64,000 bases of DNA from G963422745 sp963422745 (lineage in GTDB: Bacteria; Actinomycetota; Acidimicrobiia; Acidimicrobiales; Aldehydirespiratoraceae), in assembly GCA_963422745.1 (NCBI GenBank), contig OY730477.1:2294001-2358000 (forward strand), given 5' to 3'. Shown piece after piece: positions 41,613-50,136 of this stretch (positions within the stretch are counted from its first letter, which is position 1; every line of letters begins with the position of its first letter). Below the pieces are notes generated by a model. It ran no database searches, was not told the DNA's origin, and saw nothing but the letters and a program-made list of their open reading frames with translations. A program made the position numbers and the translations under genes.

Positions 41613-42085
41613 GTTGTGGCCTCCTCAAGGTGGCTCTTCAACCCGGCGAGCAACTGCTGGGATGCCTTGGCCAGAACCCGGCCAACCCCACGGGCGATCA
41701 TCTGTTGGGGTGGGCGCGGGCCACCGTTGATGCGACTGGTCAGGGTCACCGTCGTGGAGCCGTCGGATCTCAAGGCGCCAGACTCACGCAGCGACCCAGA
41801 CTCATGCAGCGACCAAGTATTGGTGACCGAGCGAACCACGGGCGGGAGGCCCTCTAATGTGTAGCCGAGGCGGTGACCAGGCACCCATTCGACGACCTGT
41901 TCAAGGAACGTGTTGCGGCCAACCTGGATCCGGCGTACCGCACCAATCCCGTCGCTATGCCCGGTGATCAAACAGGAGTGATCAACGTTTGGTGCCCAGC
42001 GGCTGATGGCACCGAAGTCAGCCAGGGTGGCCCAGACCGCTTCGCACGGTCGGGCGATGGTTACCGCCTCGGAGATGTCGGCCAT
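41609..42085 (-). CDS. SRPBCC-family (START-like) protein
   Basis: A 158-residue helix-grip protein: SEAVTIARPCEAVWATLADF and GAISRWAPNVDHS at the N-terminus, then RRIQVGRNTFLEQVVEWVPG and a long C-terminal helix. This pattern fits polyketide cyclase/dehydrase-like lipid- or ligand-binding proteins. The stretch LHESGSLRESGALRSDGS holds an 18-bp duplication. Its stop overlaps the sulfatase-DJ-1 start, so both are made together; a ligand-binding or transformation role is inferred only. Confidence 0.82.
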   Translation of the reverse strand: MADISEAVTIARPCEAVWATLADFGAISRWAPNVDHSCLITGHSDGIGAVRRIQVGRNTFLEQVVEWVPGHRLGYTLEGLPPVVRSVTNTWSLHESGSLRESGALRSDGSTTVTLTSRINGGPRPPQQMIARGVGRVLAKASQQLLAGLKSHLEEATT

Positions 42086-42444
42086 CTAGTGATCCTACCC
42101 TTCGCGCATCTTTTGCGTGTCTATCTGGCATATCTATTGTGGTGAGAGTACTATCGCCTGCATGATCTTTGGCTGGTGTGACCCGTCGATCCGTGTGGCG
42201 TGCTGCACATGGTCCAACTTGGAAAACGAGTTGAGGACTGCGGCGGAGCCGAACTCCAAGCATGCATCAACCGGGTTTACGGCGGTCTCGTCAATCACAG
42301 CGCAGCCTGGCTTCGACTTGAGCGCCACCACCAACAACCGGACAGCAAACAACCGGACATGATCAAGGCCACACGAACCAACCCAGCCACTGGCCACGAT
42401 CACACAATTCACACCGAGGCATCGTCTCACAGCGAGGCATCGTC
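42086..42444. other. 359-base intergenic region between divergent SRPBCC and GST genes
   Basis: No convincing gene is seen on either strand. The right half contains two short direct duplications: AACAACCGGACA with a 15-bp offset (42333, 42348) and CGAGGCATCGTC with an 18-bp offset (42415, 42433), the latter ending at the ATG of the GST gene. Promoters for both divergent genes must lie here, but no clear -35/-10 pair stands out. Confidence 0.6.
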
Positions 42445-43473
42445 ATGAGCAAACAGCCGCTCGTGCTCGCCGGTCAGTACGGCTCGCCATACACACTCAA
42501 GATGCGTGCCGTGCTGCGCTACCGCCATATCCCGTCTAGATGGGTACTTCGCGACTCAAAGTGGGACGACATCCCCACTCCCCCGGTCCCGATCATCCCT
42601 GTGATCGTCTACCCCAACGCCGTCGGCGGTCACGGCAAGGTAACCGTCGACTCCTCTCCGCAGATCATGCATTTGGAAGCCGAGTTCACCGACCGCAGCG
42701 TTGTGCCCGATGATCCAGCCCTGGCTTTCATAGACGCGCTCATTGAGGACTACGGCGATGAATGGGTCACCAAGGCCATGTACCACTACCGATGGGCTTA
42801 CCAGGCCGACATTGACAAGGCCGGACGCCTTCTGCCGGTCTCACAGAATCTTCAGATGGACAGCGACCGGCTTCAACAAAGTTACGAATACATCACCAGT
42901 CGCCAGATCGCTAGACGGGCGCTTGTGGGGTCGACCGACGAGAATCGGGTGATCATCGAAAGCTCCTACGAACGGCTGCTTGACATCCTCACCGAGTTAT
43001 TCTCGACTCAGGACTTTCTGCTCGGCGACCGGCCTGGCCGGGGTGACTTCGCCATCTTCGGCCAGCTCAGCCAGCTCGTGAAGTGGGATCCGACATCAAC
43101 GGCAATTGCTGTGGCGCGTGCGCCGAAGGTAATCAACTGGGTTGACCGTATGGACGATCTGGCGTGGCTGCCGATCGAGCCAAACGCCGGATGGTCACCG
43201 CTTGACGATTTGGCGGAGGCCACCAAGCTCCTTCTGCACGAGATCGGCAGAACCTACACGCCGTTCATGGTGGCCAACGCCGAGGCGCTAATGTCGGGAT
43301 CCGACGAAGTGGTGTGCGAGGCCGAGGGCGGCACCTACCGTCAAGCAACGTTCAAGTACCAAGGCAAGTGTCTTGAGTGGCTGCGCCGAGACTACGCCGC
43401 GCTCCAAGATGACGACCGGACCCGAGTCGATGCTGTCCTTGCAGGCACCGGCTGCGAGATGCTGCTGGTGTGA
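42445..43473 (+). CDS. Glutathione S-transferase-like protein
   Basis: A 342-residue protein with an N-terminal thioredoxin-like GST domain (LVLAGQYGSPYTLKMRAVLR, VPIIPVIVYPN with the cis-Pro, DSSPQIMHLEAE as glutathione gamma-Glu site) and a helical C-terminal domain (DFLLGDRPGRGDFAIFGQLS). The C-terminal extension of about 100 residues makes it longer than usual GSTs. Many Actinobacteria lack glutathione, so the thiol partner is open. It is transcribed away from the sulfatase-DJ-1 operon. Confidence 0.83.
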   Translation: MSKQPLVLAGQYGSPYTLKMRAVLRYRHIPSRWVLRDSKWDDIPTPPVPIIPVIVYPNAVGGHGKVTVDSSPQIMHLEAEFTDRSVVPDDPALAFIDALIEDYGDEWVTKAMYHYRWAYQADIDKAGRLLPVSQNLQMDSDRLQQSYEYITSRQIARRALVGSTDENRVIIESSYERLLDILTELFSTQDFLLGDRPGRGDFAIFGQLSQLVKWDPTSTAIAVARAPKVINWVDRMDDLAWLPIEPNAGWSPLDDLAEATKLLLHEIGRTYTPFMVANAEALMSGSDEVVCEAEGGTYRQATFKYQGKCLEWLRRDYAALQDDDRTRVDAVLAGTGCEMLLV

Positions 43474-43684
43474 AGGGCCACGCCTCGGTACACGCTCGAC
43501 CAAAGCCCACCCGGGGTCGTATTAACGATGCGACGCCGTCGCGACCAGCGAGCGACAGGCCAGTGCTCAGAAAAGCCTGAGAATGCTCCGGAACTACCGC
43601 GTGAGCAAGTGGTTCGCAATGCAGTAATCAACTCGCAAACGACACCCTGCGGGGTCCTGACACCGCTCTGACCAAGGGTCTTGC

Positions 43685-43773
43685 TGGTGTCGGAGGGGGG
43701 ACTTGAACCCCCACGCCCATGTACGGGCACTAGCCCCTCAAGCTAGCGCGTCTGCCAATTCCGCCACTCCGAC
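43685..43773 (-). tRNA. tRNA-Leu (anticodon GAG)
   Basis: On the minus strand the acceptor stem GTCGGAG pairs with CTCCGAC, followed by discriminator A and an encoded CCA end. The anticodon arm is CTAGC-TTGAGGG-GCTAG, giving anticodon GAG for codon CUC. A long variable arm (GCCCGTACATGGGC) confirms class II leucine tRNA, and the T arm GGGGGTTCAAGTCCCCC is standard. Confidence 0.96.
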
Positions 43774-44158
43774 ATTGCTCCCGGTGCCCCGGCAGCAATG
43801 TGCAATCGTAGCGGCGAGGCAGGGCTGTGCCACAGATGCAGCGACCGGGATGCGGCACAAGTTCGAAGACCTCCACCGCTTCGATCGCATCGCCATCGCC
43901 AATACCGACCTTGCGATCGGAACAGGATTCAATACCTGGCACGTGGCGCTCGTGGCGTCTGGCTCGTGGCCTCCCAGAGGATGTCTCATGGAATGCGGGC
44001 ACACTTCTCCAATCCCTAGAGATGTGCCCGTCTCCCCAAAGATGGTGCCCGCTTGGGCTATGTCCAGTTCTTATTGGTAGGTGCTGGAAGTGCCCGTCTC
44101 CCCAAAGATGGTGCCCGCTTGGGCTCGGCCACCGTGGGTGTGCGGCACTTGCAGTTCT
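43774..44158. other. 385-base intergenic region between tRNA-Leu and the selenoprotein gene
   Basis: No gene is supported here; open frames on both strands lack codon-level conservation signs and known motifs. It contains the 66-bp-offset duplication annotated separately. The tRNA promoter should lie at its left end, reading leftward. Confidence 0.5.
44024..44125. repeat. 36-bp direct repeat with 66-bp offset
   Basis: An identical 36-base block beginning GTGCCCGTCTCCCCAAAG occurs at 44024-44059 and 44090-44125. The start-to-start distance is exactly 66 bases. Within each block GTGCCCG also occurs twice. Confidence 0.92.
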
Positions 44159-45340
44159 TCAGCGATGCGCGGGAGCCATATAGAACCAGAACGGGAACGG
44201 AGCGTTTTGGTCCTTCAGCGCGTTCCTGGCGGCCATGACTGTCTTGCCAGCTTCGGTCTCGGTGTGGAACCAGGCTTCAACCGCTCGGCTGCCTGGTGCG
44301 GGACCGGTCGCGAGTTCCAGGGCAGCTTCGGCGTAGTAGGCCCGGATGTCGTGGCACACGGCAACGGTGTTCTTGCCCGGCAGAGCCACGTCCTTCCACG
44401 GCGCTCCCTGTCCCCACTGATGCAACACGTCAAGCGCACTCAGAACACCGTTGGCGTCGATCGCACGACCCACAGCGGTGAGACCCCGCCGTGCCAGCGA
44501 CCGCTCATAGGCCGCTCGAAGGCCCTTGGCCTCGTCGACGGCTGGTGGCAATGAAGGATCATGACGGGGCGGAATTGAGCACGCCAGTGGCATTTCCTCA
44601 GATTCGATCACCACGGGATAGTCCTTGAGAATCGGCTCGGTCGCACTCAACAGACCGAGCGCTCGTTCTAGGACATCACGCTGGAAGGCGGCGTCACCGG
44701 GTCGACCCAACGGCCGGCCGAGCGGGAACTCGCAGTACAGCGTGCGCGGCGGCTGCATCTTCTCTGCCACCTCACGCATGGACGCCAGCACGACCGTGGA
44801 CAGATTGGCCGCTTCAAGAACGTGGGCGAGCGTACTCACGGTACGCGTGCACTCTGGTCAAACCGGCGTCAGCAACACCACGTCAACTGCGTCGGCAGTT
44901 AGCTCCTGGGCACAGGCGGGCCCGGTGTCAAGGCGGAGTTCCGAGACCGTTTCGGGCTGATTACCGGCGAAAGCGAAGTGCCGAGGCGCTACCTCGCCGA
45001 TCACGCCATCGTCAGCGAGTTCCTCAAGTCGGTCGATCGGATAGACAACGTTGAGGTCTAGCTGGAACCCGGTGTGATCGAAGTTCGGGCTCCAGTGCCC
45101 CATGATCAGGTCGCGGTCACCACGGTTGAAGGCCCGGAACCGCGTATCGGTTGCGGTGTAGCGCTCTTGGTCCGGGCGGTGCAGGGCCGCCGACGTCACG
45201 ATCGCAACCCGGGCCTGCGACAGCGGCTTGTCGAGTCTCGTGAACGCCGGATCGTCAAACACTGGCACCTGCTGGGTAGCCCCAAAGCTACGCATGGCGG
45301 CGTCGCCAGCCGTGGCACCCCCGTTTCGTTGTTCGCTCAT
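44159..45340 (-). CDS. GrdB/PrdB-family probable selenoprotein (TGA read as selenocysteine)
   Basis: Two adjacent in-frame halves, separated only by a TGA at 44860-44858, make one 393-residue protein. Before the TGA: DPAFTRLDKPLSQARVAIVT, NVVYPIDRLEELADDGVIGE and DAVDVVLLTPV; after it: PECTRTV, STLAHVLEAANLSTVVLASM and YCEFPLGRPLGRPGD. This is the order of the glycine/sarcosine/betaine/D-proline reductase selenoprotein B family, where Sec sits in a U-x-x-C motif; here UPEC, Sec161. A perfect 6-bp stem-loop follows 11 bases after the TGA, as for a bacterial SECIS. The ATG at 45340 has GGGAGAGG upstream. Such enzymes cleave or reduce C-N bonds. Sec machinery is not in the window. Confidence 0.8.
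44830..44846 (-). promoter_or_regulatory. Candidate bacterial SECIS hairpin
   Basis: On the coding strand GCGTAC-CGTGA-GTACGC forms a perfect six-pair stem with a five-base loop containing GU, starting 11 bases after the in-frame TGA; the loop begins 17 bases after it. Distance and loop size fit known bacterial SECIS elements, which bind SelB. The stem also encodes part of TRTVST. Confidence 0.6.
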
Positions 45341-45545
45341 GGCGTCATTCCTCTCCCTGGAACCCTGATGCGAGTTCAATCTGGCCCACGAATTCAATCT
45401 GGCCCATATGCCGGAACCCCACAGTGCTCTTTCATCGAACGACCCGGATAATCTGCCAGTAGGGATAGCATAAGTTGACTGTACCAACACGGATGGTCAC
45501 TCCAGGGTCAGCCATCGCGTCGTCGAAGCCAATATAGTGACTCGT

Positions 45546-46472
45546 CTACCCTGCAGGGTTCACCGCGCCAACCATGTCGATGAGCGGTGGCCATTCGGTC
45601 ACGGTCACGGTGACCGTGGACCCGTCGCCGCGCGCCAGCTCGGTTACGTTGCCCAAAGATGCTGGCGAGACCCCGGCCCTGTCCAACGAGATCCCGGCCC
45701 GGTCCAACAGGACATGCATGATCTCGGTTGCCTGCACGGCCAACTCCTCGAGTCGGCGATGACGATGGCGACGAACGCCGAGGTCAACCTGCATCATGCG
45801 ATCCGGGCCAGCTGCTGCGAGCACGTCGATCAGCAGGCCGATCTCGACGCCATAGCCCTGGACGAACGGCAACCGCTCCAGTATTACCCGGCGCGCTGCC
45901 ACCTCGCCAGCGAGCGGCTGACGGAGTGTCGCGAGTTCGGGAAAGAATCGAGACAGCAGCGGTCGGGCGACCAGCTCGGTGACCCTACCTCCGCCATCGC
46001 CGTTCGGATCGGGGGGCCGGGCGTAGTAACCCTTGACGAAATCGATGCGATCTTCGCTGAGCAGCGGCGTCAGCAGGCGCGTGACGTAGCTGGACCTGAA
46101 CGACGTGACATCCGCGTCGCACCAGACGACGATGTCACCGGTCGACGCGGCAAGGCTCCGCCACAAGACGTTGCCCTTGCCGTGGCCAGCGCCGAGTTCG
46201 GGCAGGATCGAGTGGATCGACACGACCTCGGCGCCTTGTGCTGATGCGACCTTCGTGGTTTCGTCGGCTGAGGCATCGTCGATCACGATGAGTTCATCGA
46301 CCAGAGCCGCGCCGTCGCTGCCCATCAACTCATCGACGATGACCTCAACGATGCGCCCTACAGTGGCCGCCTCGTCGCGTGCGGGCAGACAGACCGACAC
46401 GGTCGTTTCACCTTTCAACTTACGCAACTCGTCGACGTCAGTCGCGCTCGTGTCGTAGATCTCGATCGTCAT
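45546..46472 (-). CDS. gpgS: Glucosyl-3-phosphoglycerate synthase
   Basis: A 308-residue GT-A glycosyltransferase of family GT81: VSVCLPARDEAATVGRIVEV at the nucleotide-binding start, IVIDDASADETTKVA, the long acceptor-site loop GAGHGKGNVLWRSLAAS, the metal-binding CDADVTSF and QPLAGEVAARR, FVQGYGVEIGLLIDVL. GpgS transfers glucose from NDP-glucose to 3-phosphoglycerate in the pathway to glucosylglycerate and, in mycobacteria, methylglucose lipopolysaccharides. A 21-bp duplication near the end gives AGISLDRAGVS. It appears to be a single gene, apart from the neighbours. Confidence 0.9.
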   Translation of the reverse strand: MTIEIYDTSATDVDELRKLKGETTVSVCLPARDEAATVGRIVEVIVDELMGSDGAALVDELIVIDDASADETTKVASAQGAEVVSIHSILPELGAGHGKGNVLWRSLAASTGDIVVWCDADVTSFRSSYVTRLLTPLLSEDRIDFVKGYYARPPDPNGDGGGRVTELVARPLLSRFFPELATLRQPLAGEVAARRVILERLPFVQGYGVEIGLLIDVLAAAGPDRMMQVDLGVRRHRHRRLEELAVQATEIMHVLLDRAGISLDRAGVSPASLGNVTELARGDGSTVTVTVTEWPPLIDMVGAVNPAG

Positions 46473-46864
46473 CTCCGGAGGTCCTCGACCCGGCGGATCC
46501 CGCTGGCGCTGCTGTCTCGGTTCGGTCGGAGACGGCCAGCAGACGGATCCGAAAGGGACTCCGTCACGAACCTGGGCCGCCAGATGAGCGAGCGCGGAAT
46601 CGTGAGTGCGGTGTCACTGGAGTTCCCAGGCCGACGAAACGACTCGCAACGCGTCATACCTTTGCTCGAACAGTACGCCCGACGGGCTCCAGCGTAATCG
46701 CCGACATCGACACGGGGTTCATGCCGGGACGCGGGGTTCATGCCGGATCGCACACTCACGCAACGAGGAGGCTAGGTCACCTTGGCGTCAACGAGCACAT
46801 CGTCTCGTTGCCGGTGAGCCGAAGCCCTGGCTTGAAGCCATACTGGCGAATAGGAGGTTCCGCA
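46473..46864. other. 392-base region before the first GntR gene
   Basis: Open frames cross this region on both strands but show no recognisable domain. It contains a 19-bp-offset duplication of CGGGGTTCATGCCGG (46713, 46732) and ends with the strong AGGAGG ribosome-binding site of the GntR gene. Promoters for gpgS (leftward) and GntR (rightward) must lie here. Confidence 0.5.
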
Positions 46865-47524
46865 GTGTCGATAGGTCACCGACACAGGCCGCTAAGGGAG
46901 ATCGTCGCCGAGGAGGTCCTCGACATGATCCTGCGCGGCGAATTCAAGCCCGGCGATCGGCTTCACGAGAACAACATCGCCCGGGACCTGGGCGTGTCCC
47001 GCAGCCCGGTACGTGAGGCGATCCGGGCACTTGAAGCCACCGGTCTCATCGAGGTCACGCCACGGATCGGGGCTTCCGTGACGACGTTCGATGCGCAGGA
47101 CCTGACGCAGCTCCTCGAGGTACGAGCCGTGTTGGAGGCTTTCGCCGCTGAGCTTGCCGCGAAGCACCGCACACCGGCCGACATCGACGAGATCGATCGA
47201 TGCCTCATAGAGGGCCGAAAGGCATCAGCGTCCAACGATCTGGTCACGGCCGCTGAATGTCACCGCGACTTTCACCTTGCGATTGAGCGCGCATCGGGCA
47301 ACGATCACGTTGAGCGGACGGTCGGGCCACTGCGCCACCGAACCGAACTCGTCTTTTCCGTTCTCGCCGACAGCCGCAGCATGTTGAGCTGGGATCAGCA
47401 TCAAATTATCCGTGAGGCAATCAGTGCCGGTGACCCGATCGCCGCACACGGCGCCGTGCTGGATCACATGCAATCGGTGATCGCTGAGCTGCCACGCGCC
47501 AGCTCGGGTGACGACGAAAGCTGA
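46865..47524 (+). CDS. GntR-family (FCD subfamily) transcriptional regulator
   Basis: A 219-residue regulator beginning at GTG 46865, fixed by AGGAGG eight bases upstream although the frame is open further back. The N-terminal winged helix reads PLREIVAEEVLDMILRGEFK and DLGVSRSPVREAIRALEATG; the C-terminal FCD domain has LLEVRAVLEAFAAELAA and HRDFHLAIERASGN with His metal ligands. FCD regulators respond to organic acids. It converges with the TauE-like genes and is likely to control the neighbouring transport genes. Confidence 0.9.
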   Translation: MSIGHRHRPLREIVAEEVLDMILRGEFKPGDRLHENNIARDLGVSRSPVREAIRALEATGLIEVTPRIGASVTTFDAQDLTQLLEVRAVLEAFAAELAAKHRTPADIDEIDRCLIEGRKASASNDLVTAAECHRDFHLAIERASGNDHVERTVGPLRHRTELVFSVLADSRSMLSWDQHQIIREAISAGDPIAAHGAVLDHMQSVIAELPRASSGDDES

Positions 47525-47532
47525 CGTCGTCG

Positions 47533-48264
47533 TCACAACACCTGCCTGAACAGAATCGTGACGGCGGAGGCTGCGGCGAACACAAGCACGGCTGGCCGCG
47601 TGTGGCCATTATCCAAGAATGCGTTGGTCCATCGCGAGAGCCCGAATCCTGCGATCACGCAGGGCACGAACAGCGAGGCCAGCGCGAGGTCGGTCCACCC
47701 GAATTCACCGACGGCGGCCAGCACGACGAGCGAGAAGCTGGCGCCGAAGACCATGAATGCAGCCAGTGAGGCTCGCAGTTCCGGACCCGAGCTGTGTTGG
47801 TAGACCAGAGCGATCAATGGGCCACCGACCGATGTCGCCGTGCCCATGATCCCCGATGCGACACCGGCTGTGATGAGGTTTATCCTCGTGGGCGGCGCCG
47901 ACAGACCCAAGACGCTGAAACCGACCGCAAGCAGCACCGCGACCGCGAAGAGCCCGGCCAGCCAGCGCTCGGCGAGTATCACGACCATGACGGAGCCGAG
48001 GATGCTGCCGGGAATTCTGCCCGCTATCGCCCAACGGATGCGACCGAAGTCCAGGTCTCGGCGCTCACGCCAGGCGATGAGGAATGTCAGAGGGACGCCC
48101 ATGCACAGCAGAGGCCCGGGCACGAGACGGGTGTCGAGGAGCACGAGCACGGGCGCGGCAACAAGGCCGAGCCCGAAGCCCAGTGATCCCTGCAAGGCCG
48201 CGCCGACGACAACGGCGACCAGAGCGGTCGCCAGTTCGGACACGCTCAGTTCGAGGACTTCCAT
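47533..48264 (-). CDS. TauE/SafE-family membrane permease 1
   Basis: A 243-residue integral membrane protein with about eight hydrophobic segments and the TauE/SafE hallmarks GAALQGSLGFGLGLVAAPVL at the N-terminus and GIMGTATSVGGPLIALVYQ in the middle. The family exports or imports organosulfur anions such as sulfite or sulfoacetate, and other small carboxylates. It follows a second TauE-like gene by 22 bases, so they may form a heteromer. Confidence 0.87.
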   Translation of the reverse strand: MEVLELSVSELATALVAVVVGAALQGSLGFGLGLVAAPVLVLLDTRLVPGPLLCMGVPLTFLIAWRERRDLDFGRIRWAIAGRIPGSILGSVMVVILAERWLAGLFAVAVLLAVGFSVLGLSAPPTRINLITAGVASGIMGTATSVGGPLIALVYQHSSGPELRASLAAFMVFGASFSLVVLAAVGEFGWTDLALASLFVPCVIAGFGLSRWTNAFLDNGHTRPAVLVFAAASAVTILFRQVL

Positions 48265-48286
48265 CTCGTGGTTCGATTCATTCGAT

Positions 48287-49024
48287 TCAGCCGAAAACGC
48301 CTAAGAGCTTGGCCGCCAGTGCGAGAGCGGCCACCACCATCGCGGCGCGAATGAGTCGCTCGCCGCCCCGGACCGCGACATGAGCACCCAGCCAACCCCC
48401 GGTCGTGAACCCGGCTGCGAGGATGAGCGCTGGCAACCAGACGATCTTGTGTTGCCAGATGAATACGGGCAAGGCGACAAACGTGACCGTGAAGGTCACG
48501 AGCACTTTGACGCTGTTGGCGGTAACGAGATCGAATCCAGCTCGTGCCAATGCGGCGAGCAGCACCAGCCCGACGCCAGCCTGGATCGCTCCGCCGTAGA
48601 CGCCGATGGCGAAGAAGACTATGAAGGTGACCGATCTGCTCCAGGTGTCGGCATCGGCTCGGAATGCTGGTTTGCGGATCGATGCGACGATCAGCGGGAT
48701 CATCAATAGGCCGAACACCGTCTCGAATGCGTCGTCGGTCAGCTGGCTGACGGCGAACGAGCCAGCGAACGAGCCAGCGACGACCGGAACCAGAATCGGC
48801 GTGGCGTGTGTGACGCCTTCGACTCCGAGTCGCCGAAACGATGCTGCCGATGCCCCGTTGGATGTGAGAACACCGACGCGGTTGGACCCGTTCGCGCTGT
48901 TGCCCGGAACTCCCGCGAGCACCAGCAGAGGGACCGTGAGCATCGACCCTCCACCTGCGACGGTGTTGATGATTCCCGCGAACGTGCCTCCGAACACCAA
49001 CAACAGGGCTTCCCACCAGTTCAC
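48287..49024 (-). CDS. TauE/SafE-family membrane permease 2
   Basis: A 245-residue membrane protein: LLLVFGGTFAGIINTVAGGG and GNSANGSNRVGVLTSNGASA in the first half, then IGVYGGAIQAGVGLVLLAAL repeating the family motif in the second half. It belongs to a different branch from the neighbouring TauE-like protein. It lies 83 bases downstream of the OppF-like gene on the same strand, so the pair may be the tail of the peptide-transporter operon. A 12-bp duplication gives AGSFAGSFA. Confidence 0.87.
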   Translation of the reverse strand: MNWWEALLLVFGGTFAGIINTVAGGGSMLTVPLLVLAGVPGNSANGSNRVGVLTSNGASAASFRRLGVEGVTHATPILVPVVAGSFAGSFAVSQLTDDAFETVFGLLMIPLIVASIRKPAFRADADTWSRSVTFIVFFAIGVYGGAIQAGVGLVLLAALARAGFDLVTANSVKVLVTFTVTFVALPVFIWQHKIVWLPALILAAGFTTGGWLGAHVAVRGGERLIRAAMVVAALALAAKLLGVFG

Positions 49025-49107
49025 GACACACCCACAGGAGACGAGATACCCCGAGGAGACCGGAGGCAGGCTCTTGGCGGGCGCGCGAGCACGTCGATGG
49101 CCGAGAC

Positions 49108-50136
49108 TCAGCGAACCCAGCAGGCGGCCCGATGCGTTGCGGACCGCACGGTCAGCGGGGGCGCCTCCGTGCGGCAGCGATCCTCAACAAGCGGGCATCT
49201 GGAAGCGAAGCGGCATCCCGGCGGCGGTTTTACGGGGTCGGGGATTTCACCGTGGAGCACGATGCGGCGTCTGGCTCGCTGCAGCGGCGGGTCGGGGATC
49301 GGAACGCTCGATAGCAGAGCTTCGGTGTAGGGGTGGATCGGGTTGGCGTAGATGGCGTCGCGATCGGCGAGTTCGACGACCTGGCCTGCGTACATGATGG
49401 CGATGCGATGCGAGATGTGGCGTACGACCGACAGGTCGTGCGCGATGAACAGGTACGTCAGCGCTTGCTCGTCCTGCAGATCCTGCAACAGGTTGACCAC
49501 CTGGGCGCGGATCGAGACATCAAGCGCCGAGACCGGTTCGTCGGCCACGATGAAGTCCGGTTCGAGGGCCAAGGCGCGTGCGATGCCGATCCGCTGGCGT
49601 TGCCCGCCACTGAAGGCGTGGGGATAGCGACCGGCGGCGTCGGCTGGCAGTCCGCATCGTTCGAGCAGGGCGACCACGCGATCGCGGGCCTCGGTCACGC
49701 TTTGCACGCTGCCGTGGACCACAAGCGGCTCGCTGACGAGTTCAGCCACGGTCATTCGTGGGTTGAGGCTTCCATAGGGGTCCTGGAACACAAGCTGCAT
49801 GTGTCTGCGCAGGCGCCGCAGGGCTTCGCCCTTGGTGTGTGTGATGTCCCGCCCGCGGAAATGAATGGCGCCCGCGGTCGGGGTGATTCGACGCAGTATC
49901 GCCCTGCCCGTCGTCGTCTTGCCAGAACCGGACTCGCCTACCAGCCCGAGCGTCTCGCCGCGGATGATGCCGAAGCTGACGCCGTCGACGGCGTGCACGA
50001 ACCTGCGATGCTGGCCCCAGAAGCCGGATCGGCCGACCGGGAAGTGGATCTTGAGGTCCTCGACGCGGATCAGTGCGTCTTCGGACTGGGTGCGCACGGC
50101 GGTATCAGGCCGCCGGGAACGGGTTCCAGCAGGCAA
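49108..50136 (-). CDS. Oligopeptide/dipeptide ABC transporter ATP-binding protein (OppF/DppF-like)
   Basis: A 342-residue ATPase: Walker A GESGSGKTT, Q-loop VFQDPYGSLNPRMTV, signature FSGGQRQRIGIARALALEPD, Walker B FIVADEPVSALD, H-loop IAHDLSVV, and the C-terminal oligopeptide-type Cys region PPGCRFASRCPLVEDRC that is seen to bind an iron-sulphur cluster in some family members. The TTG start at 50136 is preceded by AGAGGGGAGA; a GTG at 50097 is the alternative and would avoid the 32-base overlap with the OppD-like gene. Confidence 0.9.
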   Translation of the reverse strand: MPAGTRSRRPDTAVRTQSEDALIRVEDLKIHFPVGRSGFWGQHRRFVHAVDGVSFGIIRGETLGLVGESGSGKTTTGRAILRRITPTAGAIHFRGRDITHTKGEALRRLRRHMQLVFQDPYGSLNPRMTVAELVSEPLVVHGSVQSVTEARDRVVALLERCGLPADAAGRYPHAFSGGQRQRIGIARALALEPDFIVADEPVSALDVSIRAQVVNLLQDLQDEQALTYLFIAHDLSVVRHISHRIAIMYAGQVVELADRDAIYANPIHPYTEALLSSVPIPDPPLQRARRRIVLHGEIPDPVKPPPGCRFASRCPLVEDRCRTEAPPLTVRSATHRAACWVR

